From: Acidobacteria bacterium AB60 | GTDB taxonomy: Bacteria; Acidobacteriota; Terriglobia; Terriglobales; Acidobacteriaceae | Reading direction: 5' to 3' | Assembly: GCA_008682415.1 (NCBI GenBank) | Contig: VANK01000006.1 | Location: forward strand, 296,953-360,952 | DNA length: 64,000 nt | Shown here: one piece after another, positions 7,034 to 16,099 of the stretch | Layout of the letters: the number at the start of each line of letters is the position of its first letter | Numbering within the stretch: the first letter of the stretch is position 1 | Notes under the pieces: model-generated | What the model saw: the letters and a program-made list of their open reading frames with translations, nothing else | Databases searched by the model: none | Told to the model about the DNA's origin: nothing | Made by a program: the position numbers and the translations under genes

Positions 7034-9340
7034 TTACCTGGTAACGGTGAGTTCCGCATGGAGCGGAGCGGTCGAGTCTTCTCCGGCCCATACATCGAAC
7101 GTGGACGGCTCCACGGCCCAGACCTTGGTTTGCGGGCTCCAGAACTGGAGTTCGTTCTTGCCCAGCGGGAACGTCAGTGTCTGGGTCTCGCCGGGTTTGA
7201 GGGCAACGCGGCGGAAGCCTTCCAGCTGGCGCACGGGGCGGGATGCGGAGCCGTAGCGCTGGTGAATGTAGACCTGGGCGACGGCATCCCCTGCCACCGA
7301 GCCTGTGTTGGTGACGTCGACGGTGGCCTCGGTCGCTTCCCCGGCTTTGATGCTCGTCTTGGAGAGCTTCAGGTTGTCGAACTTGAAGGTGGTGTAGCTG
7401 AGACCGTAGCCGAAGGGATACTGCGGCTTGCTGCTGATATCCCAGTAGCGCGAGGTGAAGTTGGGCCGGTCTTCCGGCTCGTGGGTCAAGTTGTGGTTGT
7501 AATAGAGGGGCTCCTGGCCTGACGAGCGCGGCCAGCTCACCGGCAGGTGACCACCGGGGTTGATATCGCCGAAGAGCACGTCGGCCGTGGCGCTGCCGCC
7601 CTCGGTGCCGGGGAACCAGGTTTCCAGAATAGCGGGCACGTGTTCTGCAGCCCAATGGATGTCGAGGGGGCGTCCGTTCTCAAGGACCAGCACTACTGGT
7701 TTGCCGCTCGCCACGGCAGTCTCGAGCATCTGCTCCTGGATACCGGGCAGGTCGAGCCGCGCCCGCGAGGATGCTTCGCTGCTCATACCCGAGGTTTCGC
7801 CCATCACGGCGATCACCACATCGGCGGCTTCCGCGGCTTCCCTTGTCTTCTTCAGCCAGTCGGCGGTCTCTTCGGGAGTTGGAGGCGGCAAAACCTTCTT
7901 GCCTGAGAACTGATCGAGCAGACCGAGAAAGGACTTCGACGGCTCGGGGCCTGCAACGGTGGTGATCTGGGCGTCGGGTTCGAGGGCGGCCTTGATGCCG
8001 GCCAGCACGGTGACGGGATGGCTCTTGCTGCCGGACCCGAACAGTCCCTCAACTGTCCATCCGCCTTCGATGTCGTGGACAGAATCTGCCAGCGGGCCGA
8101 TGACGGCCACCTTCTTCAGGTTCTTTGCCAGCGGAAGCGTGTGGTTCTCATTTTTGAGGAGCACCATGGAGCGCGCGGCCAGTTTGCGCTCCAGGGCCAG
8201 ACCTTCGGGACGGCTAAGCGTCTGGTCCACCTTCGACTCATCGACGTAGGGGTTGTCAAAGAGTCCCAGCTGGTACTTGAGGGCAAGGATGGGCAGGACG
8301 GCCGCGTCGATCGTGGCCATGGGCACCTTGCCGTCGCTCACCAGCTTGGCGAGGTTGTTCATGTAGGTGCCGCTGGCCATGTCCATATCCAGCCCGGCGG
8401 TGATGGCCTTGTAGGCGGCGTCCGACGGATCCGCGGCATAGCCGTGGGTGACAAGGCTGCCCACGGCGAAGGCATCGGAGAGAACAAATCCCTTGAAGCC
8501 AACCTCTCCGCGAAGAACGTCGGTGAGGAGCCAGTGATTGCCGCTGGCGGGAACATCGTTCAAGTCCATGTAAGCGGACATGAAGCTGCCGGCGCCCTCA
8601 TCGGCGGCGGCGCGAAAAGGCGGCAGGTAGACGTTGCGGAAGAGCTCTTCTGGAATGTACGAGGCGTCGTAGTCGCGTCCGCCTTCGGCCGCGCCATAGC
8701 CCCCGTAGTGCTTGACGCAGACGGAGACGCTGTTGGGGCCGAGCTTGTCGCCCTGGAATCCGCGCACCTGGGCGCGAGCCATGGCGGCCCCCAGGTACGG
8801 ATCTTCGCCGGCTCCCTCTACGATGCGACCCCAGCGCTTGTCGCGGGCGATGTCGACCATGGGGGTGAAGGTGAGCTGAATGCCGGCGGCGCGCGCATCT
8901 TCTCCGGCCAGCTTTTGCGCCTGCTCCTCGACGGATGGGTCCCAGGAGGATGCCATGCCCAGCGGGACGGGAAAGACGGTGCGATACCCGTGAATGACAT
9001 CGAAGCCGAAGAGGATGGGGATGTGGAGGCGGGACTTCTCGACGGCGATGTGCTGAAGACGATTGATCTCTTTCACATCGATGAGCCAGAGGACGGAGCC
9101 AACCTTGCCCTGGGCGATGGCGTTGTCGGGTTTTTCCGTGGCGAGCCCGGGCATGACAATGCCCGCCGCTTCGGTGAGCTGTCCCACTTTTTCATCGAGG
9201 TTCATCTGCTTGAGAAGAGCGCGGGCGCGTTGCTCCGAATCGGAGCTGAATGGCGAGTGTTGAGCAAGGGCGGCGGTTGATGGCACCAGGAGTGTCAGGA
9301 GCATCAGCGCGCCGGAGAGGGCCGTTTTTTTTTCGTACAT
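7034..9340 (-). CDS. Secreted GH3 beta-glucosidase (BglX-like)
   Basis: A glycoside hydrolase family 3 enzyme of 768 residues that should release glucose or a similar sugar from the non-reducing ends of beta-glucosides. Residues 1-27 form a signal peptide ending in ALAQ. The GH3 N-domain follows (about 40-370), with KHYGGYGA (about 210) and the nucleophile Asp289 in GFVLSDAFAVG. The GH3 C-domain follows (about 400-630), then a fibronectin III-like domain (about 680-760). The ATG at 9340 was chosen because the signal peptide begins there; upstream codons in frame do not resemble protein. The overall layout matches periplasmic BglX (about 765 aa). It is the last gene of a minus-strand set with a class II aldolase, an MFS sugar porter and an XRE regulator, which suggests a small sugar catabolic unit. 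A stem-loop follows the stop. Confidence 0.9.
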   Translation of the reverse strand: MYEKKTALSGALMLLTLLVPSTAALAQHSPFSSDSEQRARALLKQMNLDEKVGQLTEAAGIVMPGLATEKPDNAIAQGKVGSVLWLIDVKEINRLQHIAVEKSRLHIPILFGFDVIHGYRTVFPVPLGMASSWDPSVEEQAQKLAGEDARAAGIQLTFTPMVDIARDKRWGRIVEGAGEDPYLGAAMARAQVRGFQGDKLGPNSVSVCVKHYGGYGAAEGGRDYDASYIPEELFRNVYLPPFRAAADEGAGSFMSAYMDLNDVPASGNHWLLTDVLRGEVGFKGFVLSDAFAVGSLVTHGYAADPSDAAYKAITAGLDMDMASGTYMNNLAKLVSDGKVPMATIDAAVLPILALKYQLGLFDNPYVDESKVDQTLSRPEGLALERKLAARSMVLLKNENHTLPLAKNLKKVAVIGPLADSVHDIEGGWTVEGLFGSGSKSHPVTVLAGIKAALEPDAQITTVAGPEPSKSFLGLLDQFSGKKVLPPPTPEETADWLKKTREAAEAADVVIAVMGETSGMSSEASSRARLDLPGIQEQMLETAVASGKPVVLVLENGRPLDIHWAAEHVPAILETWFPGTEGGSATADVLFGDINPGGHLPVSWPRSSGQEPLYYNHNLTHEPEDRPNFTSRYWDISSKPQYPFGYGLSYTTFKFDNLKLSKTSIKAGEATEATVDVTNTGSVAGDAVAQVYIHQRYGSASRPVRQLEGFRRVALKPGETQTLTFPLGKNELQFWSPQTKVWAVEPSTFDVWAGEDSTAPLHAELTVTR

Positions 9341-9450
9341 GTTTTTGCCTCGCAAGAAGAACCAGCGAGGATAGCCTTCCAGGCGGCGGATTGTCAGCAT
9401 GTGTCTTTGAATCACGGTGATCGGAAAAGCGAAAAGAGCGAAGAGGTCTT

Positions 9451-9462
9451 CCGGTATACCGG
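9451..9462. promoter_or_regulatory. Palindrome upstream of the GH3 gene, candidate operator
   Basis: The perfect 12-bp palindrome CCGGTATACCGG lies 111 bp upstream of the GH3 start and 31 bp past the aldolase stop. GGTATACC-centred palindromes are typical of operators for FadR-type GntR regulators, but no such regulator is encoded nearby. The assignment is tentative. Confidence 0.3.
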
Positions 9463-9492
9463 GCGCGGTCGGGGCGCAGGAGGATCGCGACT

Positions 9493-10296
9493 TTAGAGCC
9501 GGGCGGGTGCGGTCCGAGCTGGCAGGCTGGCAAGCCGGAGATCGGGCAAGCCCGCCTCGCGCTTGCGGAGAAGGATCTCCTCGATCTTCTCCTCGGGAAT
9601 GGGCCGCAGTGCGCGGCCGAGCTGGCGCGCGATGGTCAACGTCCGGCAATAGGTATCGAGTGTTTCGACCAGCCACTCGGCATGGGTCACGGTGTCAGAC
9701 CAGCAGACGACGCCGTGATTGGCCAGCAGGATGGTGTTGTGGTGGCGGGCGTAGGGGATCACGGTATCGGCGAATGCCTGCGTGCCGGGTGTCTCATAGG
9801 GCGCCAGGGCGGCCACGCCCACGAAGTACTCGTACTCCGCGACCAGGCCGTTGGGCGGTGCTTCGCCGGTGATGGCGAAGGCCGTGGCATGCGGCGGATG
9901 ACAATGCACCACCGCGCGCGCTTGAGGATTTGCCTTGTAGATCGCCAGGTGAAGCAGAATCTCGCTGGTGCGCGCGCGACTGCCGGCCAGGATGTTCCCT
10001 TCGAGATCGGAGAGGCAGATGTCGTCCAGTTCCAGATCCGCCTTGCACATCATGGTGGGAGTACAGAGGACATAACGAGAACCAATGCGCGCGCTGACAT
10101 TACCACCATTGCCGTCCACGTATTGGCGGTCCCAGAGCTTGCCGCCGATCTTGAGGATTTCGGCGCGCAGGGCGAGGGCCTCTGGCGTTCGCGCCGCCAC
10201 CGTGGGAGTGAGCTCGAAGGGCAGAGATCCCGTTGCTACCGGCGGGGGCGCCACCGGAGCTGCGCTGGCCGGTTCCATCAAACATTTGTCGGCCAT
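9493..10296 (-). CDS. Class II aldolase/adducin family protein (fuculose-phosphate aldolase type)
   Basis: A zinc-dependent aldolase or epimerase-fold protein of 267 residues. Conserved features are GNGGNVSAR (about 62-70, phosphate/substrate loop), Glu112 in ARTSE (catalytic acid/base position), zinc ligands His131 and His133 in VVHCHPPH, and His194 in LLANHGVV. These match L-fuculose-1-phosphate and L-rhamnulose-1-phosphate aldolases, which split sugar phosphates into DHAP and lactaldehyde. The exact substrate cannot be read from the sequence. The N-terminal 30 residues are Pro/Ala-rich and not part of the fold, so the true start may lie slightly downstream. The gene is 116 bp after the sugar porter, which supports a role in sugar breakdown. 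Confidence 0.85.
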   Translation of the reverse strand: MADKCLMEPASAAPVAPPPVATGSLPFELTPTVAARTPEALALRAEILKIGGKLWDRQYVDGNGGNVSARIGSRYVLCTPTMMCKADLELDDICLSDLEGNILAGSRARTSEILLHLAIYKANPQARAVVHCHPPHATAFAITGEAPPNGLVAEYEYFVGVAALAPYETPGTQAFADTVIPYARHHNTILLANHGVVCWSDTVTHAEWLVETLDTYCRTLTIARQLGRALRPIPEEKIEEILLRKREAGLPDLRLASLPARTAPARL

Positions 10297-10412
10297 TCTC
10301 CCGCGCCCTCCGCGCGAATGAAGCGAGATGCTGCTCTATCTATATGACAGAGGCGCTCCTGGTGCTGGTGACTTTGATCACCGCGCTGCGTGAAGGGGAA
10401 GTGCGAATCGGC

Positions 10413-11747
10413 TCAGTTCTCGGCCGGAACCAGCCTCCTCTGGAGTTCCTCGAGTGTTTGACCCTTGGTTTCCGGATAGAAGAACAAGACGACGATGAAC
10501 TGCACGACGGTCATCACCGAAAAGAAGACGAACGGAGCACCCCCCGTGCGCGCGGCCAGAATGGGAAAGATCTGGGCAATCAGGGCGTTCATGATCCAGT
10601 GAGAGCTGTTGCCGACGCCCTGGCCTTTGGACCGTACCGCATTGGGAAATACCTCCCCGATGTAGACCCAGATGACCGCCCCCTGGGACAACGCGAAGAA
10701 GGCGATGTAGACGACGAGCAGCCAGAGCAGGGCGCCCTGGTGCGAATTGGTGTTGAACACCCAGGCGACCCCGGCGAGGCAGGCGGCGGTCCCGGCCGCG
10801 CCGGTCAAAAGCAGAGTCTTGCGGCCTAGTTTGTCGATGGCAGCCATGCCCACCATCGTGAAGACGAGGTTGGTGGCGCCGATGACCACGCCCTGGAGAT
10901 CGCCCGAGACCTGGCTGAAGCCGGCGCGCGCGAAGATGCTGTTCAGGTAATAGAGGATGGCATTGATGCCGGCGAGCTGATTGAAGGCTCCGATGGTGAT
11001 GGCGAGGAAGAGCGGGTAACGATACTTCCAGCGGAAGACGGGGACGTGCGCCGAGGCGTGTTCCTGCTGGAGGGCGGCGCGGATATCGGCAAGTTCGGCT
11101 TCGGGGTTCGGCTCGCCCATGAGCTTCAGCACGGCCAAGGCTTCGTCGATGCGATTCTGCGAAGCGGACCAGCGTGGACTGCGGGGGATGCCGAAGAGCA
11201 ACACGAGGAAGCCGAGGGCGGGAAGAGCCGCGACGCCAAGCTGCCAGCGCCACTCGGAGGCGCCGAAGTGCATTTCGCGGACGGCGAAGTTGGAGGCATA
11301 GGCGAGCAGGATGCCGGTGACCACGTTGAACTGGAAGACGCCCACCAGGCGGCCACGCCACTTGGCGGGTGCGAGTTCCGCGATGTACACGGGGCCGAGT
11401 ACGGAGGAGGCGCCGATGCCGAGGCCGCCGAGGAAGCGGAAGACCATCAACGACGGCCAATCCCAGGCGAAGGCGCATCCCAACGCGGAGATCAGGTAAA
11501 GCACCGCGGTGATGCGCAGTGTTTCGCGGCTACCGAGCCGCTGACCCGCAGGGCCTGCTACCAGGCAGCCGATCACGGTTCCCGCCAGAGCGATGGAGAC
11601 GGTGAATCCTTCGGCACTGGCATTGAGGTGATAGAGGTCTGTGATGGCGCGGATGGCTCCGGAGATAACCGCGGTGTCGAATCCGAAGAGTAATCCGCCG
11701 AGCGCACCTGTGAGGGTGGCCTTGATCAGGTTTACGTTGGGTCGCAT
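10413..11747 (-). CDS. MFS sugar porter (XylE/GLUT-like)
   Basis: An inner-membrane sugar:proton symporter of the major facilitator superfamily, 444 residues with about 12 transmembrane helices. Family marks are GGLLFGFDTAVISGA in helix 1, the R-x-G-R/K-type loop (DKLGRKTLLL), RFLGGLGIGASSVLGPVYIAELAP (helix 4/5, sugar-porter signature 2), the Q-Q-like segment AFNQLAGINAILYY in helix 7 and PETKG(Q)TLEE at the C-terminus. The ATG at 11747 was chosen because the sugar-porter N-terminus starts there; the longer frame adds 89 unrelated residues. It sits between the XRE-cupin regulator (77 bp upstream) and the aldolase (116 bp downstream). Confidence 0.9.
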   Translation of the reverse strand: MRPNVNLIKATLTGALGGLLFGFDTAVISGAIRAITDLYHLNASAEGFTVSIALAGTVIGCLVAGPAGQRLGSRETLRITAVLYLISALGCAFAWDWPSLMVFRFLGGLGIGASSVLGPVYIAELAPAKWRGRLVGVFQFNVVTGILLAYASNFAVREMHFGASEWRWQLGVAALPALGFLVLLFGIPRSPRWSASQNRIDEALAVLKLMGEPNPEAELADIRAALQQEHASAHVPVFRWKYRYPLFLAITIGAFNQLAGINAILYYLNSIFARAGFSQVSGDLQGVVIGATNLVFTMVGMAAIDKLGRKTLLLTGAAGTAACLAGVAWVFNTNSHQGALLWLLVVYIAFFALSQGAVIWVYIGEVFPNAVRSKGQGVGNSSHWIMNALIAQIFPILAARTGGAPFVFFSVMTVVQFIVVLFFYPETKGQTLEELQRRLVPAEN

Positions 11748-11824
11748 GGTGGTCCTTGATAGAACACACCATCCTACAGAGCCGGAACAGGGGGCGTACA
11801 GGCGGCCCGGGTGCTGCGGATAAT

Positions 11825-12424
11825 CTACTGGGTTCCCTGGCCTCCGCCCGGGGCCGGCATTACCAACAGGATCCGGCAGCGCTGGTTGCCCTGGGCGTTC
11901 AGCGATGTGGGCATGCGCGTTTCGAGGTAGGCGCAATCGCCGGTTTCCAGTATCTGACTCATGCCATCGCTGCCGATCTGGACCGCGCCTTCGAGCACAT
12001 GAAGAAAGGCGCAAACTTCAGCGTTGGCCGGTGAGAACGGGAACGGAGCGTTTGTCAGTTCGATCATCTCCGCGACCATGCGGGGCTTCTCCGAAGGAGA
12101 GTTGAGAGGAACCGACCCTGCAGGTTCTCCGATCTTGCCGCTGGACTCGAGATAAGCCTTGCGGGTAACCGAAAGACTGTGCCTGGTGGGTTCGCAGAAG
12201 AAGTGCCCCATGCCCACTCCGTAGATCCGGCAGATGGTTGCCAAGGTGGGGAGGGTCGGGATCATGCGTTCGGTCTCCAGCTTGGACAGAAGGGCGGTGG
12301 AGAGCCCCGTCTCTGAGGCAAGGCGAGAGAGGGTAAGATGTTTCCGCATCCGAAGAGCCCGCAGTTTCATGCCGATGCAATACGGCTCAAGAGACCATTG
12401 CGCGTAAGAAAGCGACTTTGCCAT
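11825..12424 (-). CDS. XRE-family transcriptional regulator with C-terminal cupin domain
   Basis: A 199-residue two-domain regulator. Residues about 19-75 form a helix-turn-helix of the XRE type (KLRALRMRKHLTLSRLASETGLSTALLSKLETERMIPTLPTLATICRIYGV). Residues about 95-190 form a small-molecule-binding cupin barrel (FLHVLEGAVQIGSDG...LETGDCAYLE). Proteins of this layout usually sense a metabolite through the cupin and control an adjacent transporter or catabolic gene, so it likely regulates the sugar porter, aldolase and GH3 genes downstream. The ATG at 12424 has GGAG 8 nt upstream; Met19 is an alternative start. An inverted repeat lies 10 bp before the start codon and may serve autoregulation. 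Confidence 0.85.
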   Translation of the reverse strand: MAKSLSYAQWSLEPYCIGMKLRALRMRKHLTLSRLASETGLSTALLSKLETERMIPTLPTLATICRIYGVGMGHFFCEPTRHSLSVTRKAYLESSGKIGEPAGSVPLNSPSEKPRMVAEMIELTNAPFPFSPANAEVCAFLHVLEGAVQIGSDGMSQILETGDCAYLETRMPTSLNAQGNQRCRILLVMPAPGGGQGTQ

Positions 12425-12434
12425 GGGAAAACTC

Positions 12435-12447
12435 CACTCTCAGAGTG
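12435..12447. promoter_or_regulatory. Inverted repeat upstream of the XRE-cupin gene
   Basis: CACTCT-C-AGAGTG is a perfect 6-bp inverted repeat just upstream of the regulator's ribosome site. Read on the minus strand, its extended half GCGCACTCT recurs exactly at 12626-12634 near the start of the divergent DUF481 gene. This suggests two related operator sites in the divergent promoter region. Confidence 0.35.
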
Positions 12448-12670
12448 CGCCGATGGTGATTGGCAAACAGGAGAAATTTTGGAAATTTTGGATTGGTCCG
12501 CGCGATAGGATAAGAGTGGCCGTGGTATTCCCATTTTGAATCGTTAACCGCGGTTCCGGTGACGTTTCTTGTTCTCGAGTTCGCTCCCCAACAATCGGTG
12601 GTGGCGACAAAAAAATGGATTCTGAGCGCACTCTAAATGCGCAATCATTTCATTCCCTGAGGCAATTATT

Positions 12671-13855
12671 GTGATCATCTCTCCCTCGAAGGACTTCCTT
12701 TCTCTGGTACGCCTCACTCTCCTTGCGCTCCTGGCAGGGGGGATAGGCTGGCAGTGCACCGCACAGCAGGCAGCCGACGTACTGGTGCTCAGCAACGGCG
12801 ACACACTCCACGGCAAGCTGGTGAATGAGGTCGCCGGCAAGGTCACATTCCACACGGAGTCTCTTGGCGATGTAGCACTGAGCTGGGACAAGATCAAGGA
12901 ATTGCACGCGGGCGGTAACTTCGCGGTCCTGGACAAAACCGTGAAACAGGGCCGCAAGAAGCACGAGGACCACATCCCCACTGGCACGCTGGACGTGCAA
13001 GAGGGCGCGGTGACGGTCCGGGGGAAAGATGCGCCGGCTCCCATTCCCGTGAAGAACGCCGAGTATATCGTCGACGCGGTAGTTTTGGACAAGCAGTTGA
13101 ATCACGAACCCAACATCGTGACGGGATGGAATGGGGCCGCAACCGCAGGCGCAACGCTGGTGCAGGCAACGCAAAATCAATACACCGTGTCGGGAGCGCT
13201 GGGGTTGGTGCGGGTGGTGCCCACGGTGAGCTGGCTCGATCCGCGGAACCGGACAGCCCTTGACTTCAGCGGGTCGTACGGGAAGATCACTCAGCCTGCC
13301 TATACGGTCGGCGGAGTTACCGTAGCGGCGACGACCACCAAATCGGCGATCTATCACGCCGACGCGGAGCGGGACCAATATCTCTCGCGGCGATTCTTCG
13401 CGCTGGCGCAGACGGCTTTCGATCATAACTTCTCGCAGGATCTGGAACTGCAACAAATCTACGGAGGCGGAATGGGGTGGACGATCTTCTCCACGCCGCG
13501 CCATGAAGCAGATCTCAAGGCGACCGTTCAGTATGAGAAGCAGCAGTTCATCAGCGGAGGCGCGGGCACGAACCAGAACCTGGTTGGCTCCACCTTTTCG
13601 GCGAGCTACATGGCGAAGATGAAGCTTCTGACGTATGCTCAAAACCTGCAATTCATTCCCTCGTACAACACGCCACGGGCGTATTCAGCGAGCGAGACGA
13701 ATACGGTCACGTTCCCGGCGTACAAGAGCCTCGGATTTTCGGTGGGAACCATCGACTCATACCTGAACGATCCCCCTGCCTCCGAGCCTCCCACCAAGCG
13801 CAATTCCTTTCAGTTCACGATGGGCCTCACGTACGGGATCAAATCAAAGTACTGA
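12671..13855 (+). CDS. DUF481 family outer-membrane-type beta-barrel protein
   Basis: The 394-residue product begins with a GTG start (GAGG 8 nt upstream) and a signal-peptide-like segment ending near CTAQQA. Residues 30-130 resemble the small beta domain often found before DUF481 (VLVLSNGDTLHGKLVNEVAGKVTFHTESLGDVALSWDKIKEL). The rest shows the alternating strands and aromatic girdles of the DUF481 barrel (LDFSGSYGK, RRFFALAQTAFDHNFSQDLELQQIYGGGMGW) and ends in FTMGLTYGIKSKY with a terminal aromatic, as outer-membrane proteins do. The function is unknown; DUF481 proteins may be salt- or stress-related outer-membrane proteins. It is divergent from the XRE regulator and shares a possible operator with it. 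Confidence 0.75.
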   Translation: MIISPSKDFLSLVRLTLLALLAGGIGWQCTAQQAADVLVLSNGDTLHGKLVNEVAGKVTFHTESLGDVALSWDKIKELHAGGNFAVLDKTVKQGRKKHEDHIPTGTLDVQEGAVTVRGKDAPAPIPVKNAEYIVDAVVLDKQLNHEPNIVTGWNGAATAGATLVQATQNQYTVSGALGLVRVVPTVSWLDPRNRTALDFSGSYGKITQPAYTVGGVTVAATTTKSAIYHADAERDQYLSRRFFALAQTAFDHNFSQDLELQQIYGGGMGWTIFSTPRHEADLKATVQYEKQQFISGGAGTNQNLVGSTFSASYMAKMKLLTYAQNLQFIPSYNTPRAYSASETNTVTFPAYKSLGFSVGTIDSYLNDPPASEPPTKRNSFQFTMGLTYGIKSKY

Positions 13856-14175
13856 GAAGGCGCCGCGCCGGGCGATGCGAGTATCAAGGCGAGGCAGACG
13901 TCACGTGCTTTGAGTATGTGAGATGGAGCACATCCACCGGTCACAGGTAACCGCTGTACCCATTTCGATTACTGGTGACACCAGCTCCGTCTGGAGACAC
14001 GAGCCGCGAAGGTGCATAATCTCTTGTATTGGTCGCTTCAGGCATGGCTTAGCCGAGGTTGAAGCGGCCGGTGGTTTCCCCGAGGTCATAGCGCAGGAGG
14101 ATGCCGCCACACGCGCGGATCCTGGCCTGTGGCCATGCACCAGGCAGGCCATCCGGCGGGCGGGCTTCCTTGAGA
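13856..14175. promoter_or_regulatory. Intergenic region with an inverted repeat, upstream of the winged-helix regulator
   Basis: No gene is evident in these 320 bp. CTGGTG-A-CACCAG (13972-13984) is a perfect 6-bp inverted repeat about 190 bp before the regulator and could be an operator. I found no strong promoter boxes. Confidence 0.3.
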
Positions 14176-15939
14176 ATGGTCGTCGGGATGGACCGTACTT
14201 TGCCGCAAGCAGATTCGGATTTTGTGTTTGGCAGCCTGCGCCTTCAGACAGATGGCACGCTGTTTCGCGGCGAGGAAGCCATTCACCTGACTCCCAAGGA
14301 ACTGGCGGCTCTGCGGCTGCTGCTGGCGCACCCCGGGCGGGTGGTTACGCCAGCCGAGCTGAAGGAGGCGCTGTGGCCGGACGTGCACGTGACCGCGGAC
14401 AGCATTCCGCGCTGCATTTCGTCGCTTCGCGCGCGGCTGGGCTCCGACGTGCTGATACGGACAATCTACAAACGCGGGTATCGGCTTGAATCTTCAGTGC
14501 AGCGGGTAGAGGCGATGGAGAGCGAGCTCAAGCCTCGCCTGGCGATTCTTCCGTTCGCGACGGAGATGTTTGTTCCCGAATACCTGGGGGCCGCAATCGC
14601 AGAGGATGCGGGGACACACCTCCTCGTCTTCCATCCGTCGCTGATCCATCTCTTGCCGCGCGATTCAGTGTGCGCGCTGGCGGAGACCGGGCTCAGTGCC
14701 CGGGAGGTGGGCCAACAACTGGCGGCGGATTACGTGCTTTCGGGCAGGATCCAGGCTTCCACGTTGTTCCTGCGCATACGCGGGCAGATGATTCGCGTGT
14801 CAGATGGGGCGCAGATCTGGGCTGAGGAAGTGATGGGGCCACGAGACCGGTACGGAGTCATCGAGCAGCAACTTCTGGAGCGCCTGACGACGCGGCTCTC
14901 GGGCAAGGGCGAGGCACCGGTTGCGATGGTCTCGCGTGATGCCCAGGATGGTCCTGATCAGCAGCGAGAGGAGGCTTTTCTTCTTGGCCGCTTCGATGCT
15001 CGAAGCCGAGACCCCCATCGCCTCGGCAGCGCGGTGGAGATGCTCTTCAGAGCGTGTGCGGGGGAGTCGAAGAGCCGGGTCGCGCGGGAGCACATCGAAC
15101 GGGTTACCTTGAGTCAATGCCTGTTTGGGTATCTGTCGCCCATAGCCGCCGCGGAACAGTTACGTCGCGCCTCCGATGCAATCCCGGAGTTGGAGCAAGC
15201 GCCCGGCGCACTGCCGGCTTTGGGATGGACGCTCTTTCACATGGAGCACAACCTCGGATTCGCGTTGAGGATGATCCACGAAATCGACCCAGAGCTGCCG
15301 GGCGCGTGGCCTGGAGCACTGCGTGTGATGCTCGCTTTGAGCCGTCATCGTATCTCTGAGGCGCTGACACTCGTCACGCAATGCCTGCAAAGAGACTCCT
15401 GGTCTCCGGTATTCAACATCCTGCTTGCGTGGACGCATCATCTGCGCGGCGATGCGCGGGAGAGTATGGACCAGGCGCATCGCTGCGTCCAGATGTTTCC
15501 TAACGACGAGCGCGCCGAGTTGTGCGCGGCCATCATTCTGGGCTTCAATGACGAGGCGGAGCGCGCGTGGTCTCTGGCTCACACTGCGGCGCAGCGCCAG
15601 TCTGCGCTCGATATCGCCGCCGCGACCGAGGCGTATGCCCTGGCACGGCTGGGCCGGCGCGACGAGGCTGCATCCATTCTCGAGCGGCTGCAGTGGATCG
15701 GCCGGGAACGTTACGTCCTGACTGCGTTTGCTGCCGCGGCTTACGCCGAACTGGGCGACGAGGAAGGGGCGATCGCGGAGCTTCGAACGGCCGAAGAGGC
15801 GCGTTGTCCGTGGTTCTTCCAGACGCTCGCGGACCCTCGTCTGCAAAGACTGCACACCCATCCCGAGTTCAAGAGAATGATGTCCATTCTGGAGAGCATG
15901 GAGGCTACGGTGGGATCGGAAACAGAGTGCGTTGCGTAG
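14176..15939 (+). CDS. Winged-helix (OmpR/CadC-type) regulator with TolB-like and TPR region
   Basis: A transcription factor of about 587 residues. Near the N-terminus is a trans_reg_C winged helix (FVFGSLRLQTDGTLFRGEEAIHLTPKELAALRLLLAHPGRVVTPAELKEALWPD...ISSLRARLG...IRTIYKRGYRL). It is followed by a TolB-N-like segment (LAILPFATEMF, about 120-250, with QLAADYVLSGRIQ) and then helical TPR-like repeats to the C-terminus. No transmembrane segment or receiver domain is obvious, so it is not a membrane CadC or a classical response regulator. Such proteins are common in acidobacteria and often control neighbouring metabolic genes, so the GH3 gene 160 bp downstream is a plausible target. The start is uncertain between the ATG at 14176 and the ATG at 14188. 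Confidence 0.8.
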   Translation: MVVGMDRTLPQADSDFVFGSLRLQTDGTLFRGEEAIHLTPKELAALRLLLAHPGRVVTPAELKEALWPDVHVTADSIPRCISSLRARLGSDVLIRTIYKRGYRLESSVQRVEAMESELKPRLAILPFATEMFVPEYLGAAIAEDAGTHLLVFHPSLIHLLPRDSVCALAETGLSAREVGQQLAADYVLSGRIQASTLFLRIRGQMIRVSDGAQIWAEEVMGPRDRYGVIEQQLLERLTTRLSGKGEAPVAMVSRDAQDGPDQQREEAFLLGRFDARSRDPHRLGSAVEMLFRACAGESKSRVAREHIERVTLSQCLFGYLSPIAAAEQLRRASDAIPELEQAPGALPALGWTLFHMEHNLGFALRMIHEIDPELPGAWPGALRVMLALSRHRISEALTLVTQCLQRDSWSPVFNILLAWTHHLRGDARESMDQAHRCVQMFPNDERAELCAAIILGFNDEAERAWSLAHTAAQRQSALDIAAATEAYALARLGRRDEAASILERLQWIGRERYVLTAFAAAAYAELGDEEGAIAELRTAEEARCPWFFQTLADPRLQRLHTHPEFKRMMSILESMEATVGSETECVA

Positions 15940-16099
15940 AAACTCCGCAGTAAACCGTTGTAGCTGGCCAGAGCTCCCTCGAGTCGATTAGAGTTCCTTG
16001 GTCTACCCTTTTTCCTGTTCGGAACCCGCCAACCCAGATTGTGGGGAGAATCGGCGGCCGACCACGAAAGGGGTGGCTTTTCTCCGGAGGAATGCGCTC

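Noticed and set aside
13923..14489. 188-codon frame overlapping the start of the winged-helix regulator
   Set aside because: It overlaps the regulator's DNA-binding domain in a different phase and shows no domain.
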